Shown here: positions 63,893 through 64,000 of the stretch, piece after piece
Position numbering within the stretch: position 1 is the first letter of the stretch
Layout of the letters: the number at the start of each line of letters is the position of its first letter
Source: Stutzerimonas stutzeri
Lineage (GTDB): Bacteria; Pseudomonadota; Gammaproteobacteria; Pseudomonadales; Pseudomonadaceae
DNA: 64,000 bases
Direction of reading: 5' to 3'
Assembly (NCBI GenBank): GCA_019056435.1
Contig: CP077641.1
Coordinates: 1,364,001 to 1,428,000, forward strand
Position numbers and translations under genes: made by a program
Notes under the pieces: generated by a model
Told to the model about the DNA's origin: nothing
The model's input: only the letters and a program-made list of their open reading frames with translations
Database searches by the model: none

Positions 63893-64000
63893 ATGCGCCT
63901 CACCGCCCTCTTTCTGCTGCTCTGCACCACCTTCACCCATGCCGCCCCGGCCGAACTCGACTGGCTCGAACTGATGCCGGCCGAAGATCGCCAGGCACTG
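63893..64000 (+). CDS. DUF3299-type secreted protein, truncated by the window end
   Basis: Only 36 codons are inside the window. A signal peptide (MRLTALFLLLCTTFTHA) is followed by APAELDWLELMPAEDRQAL, which resembles the start of DUF3299 proteins of Pseudomonas (typically ELDWLELIPxxD). Function unknown. Confidence 0.5.
   Translation, partial: MRLTALFLLLCTTFTHAAPAELDWLELMPAEDRQAL

Overview
This 64 kb window is a G+C-rich gammaproteobacterial chromosome segment. Its gene content and order (gshA, tex, ompR/envZ, rimK, hslR, hslO, pckA, and later nudE/cysQ, aspA and purEK) match a Pseudomonas, most likely the Pseudomonas stutzeri group (Stutzerimonas). It is almost entirely core housekeeping and regulatory sequence. 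I see no rRNA, tRNA, prophage, integrase, transposase or CRISPR array.

Layout. 1-6.8 kb: a very large multi-PAS/GAF sensor kinase cut by the left edge, then a divergent pair of L,D-transpeptidase-type cell wall genes. 6.9-12.3 kb: an orphan GspE/PilB-type ATPase, a CYTH phosphatase-like protein, and a DUF47/PiT phosphate transport pair. 12.4-17.2 kb: argE, argA, gshA and a hotdog thioesterase. 17.2-26.6 kb: tex, ompR-envZ (AmgRS-like), rimK-rimB, hslR, hslO and pckA. 26.8-35.5 kb: nitroreductase, a DUF2790 protein, recQ, a chemoreceptor, a Tat-exported aldo/keto reductase, an NTP/NDP-carrier-like transporter, an HPF-like ribosome factor and a histidine phosphatase. 35.5-36.2 kb: a non-coding block of three tandem ~228 bp units. 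36.2-42 kb: a LysR regulator divergent from a four-gene acyl-CoA/alcohol oxidation operon. 42-45.8 kb: a glycine-zipper lipoprotein-like gene and a YdeP-type molybdopterin oxidoreductase with its FdhD. 45.9-53.3 kb: two hybrid sensor kinases around yrfG/nudE/cysQ. 53.3-60.6 kb: asparaginase, alanine symporter, HTH regulator, solute-binding protein, dicarboxylate/amino acid symporter and aspA, an aspartate/asparagine/alanine-oriented block. 60.8-64 kb: LysR, purE, purK, a GlsB-type membrane protein and a truncated DUF3299 gene.

The most interesting signal is the block at 35.56-36.20 kb. Each unit has a GacA-box-like element, a -10-like element, a ~110 nt transcript made of hairpins presenting AGGA in their loops, and a strong intrinsic terminator. 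I read it as three tandem RsmX/Y/Z-class small RNA genes that would sequester RsmA/CsrA.

A second window-wide property is a set of about 16 single-base frameshifts, mostly in G or C runs, that break well-conserved genes (argA, argE, pit, ompR, rimK, hslO, fdhD, ansA and others). Because they hit housekeeping genes and almost all sit in homopolymers, I treat them as probable sequencing or assembly errors. I give one span per gene and state where the frame breaks.
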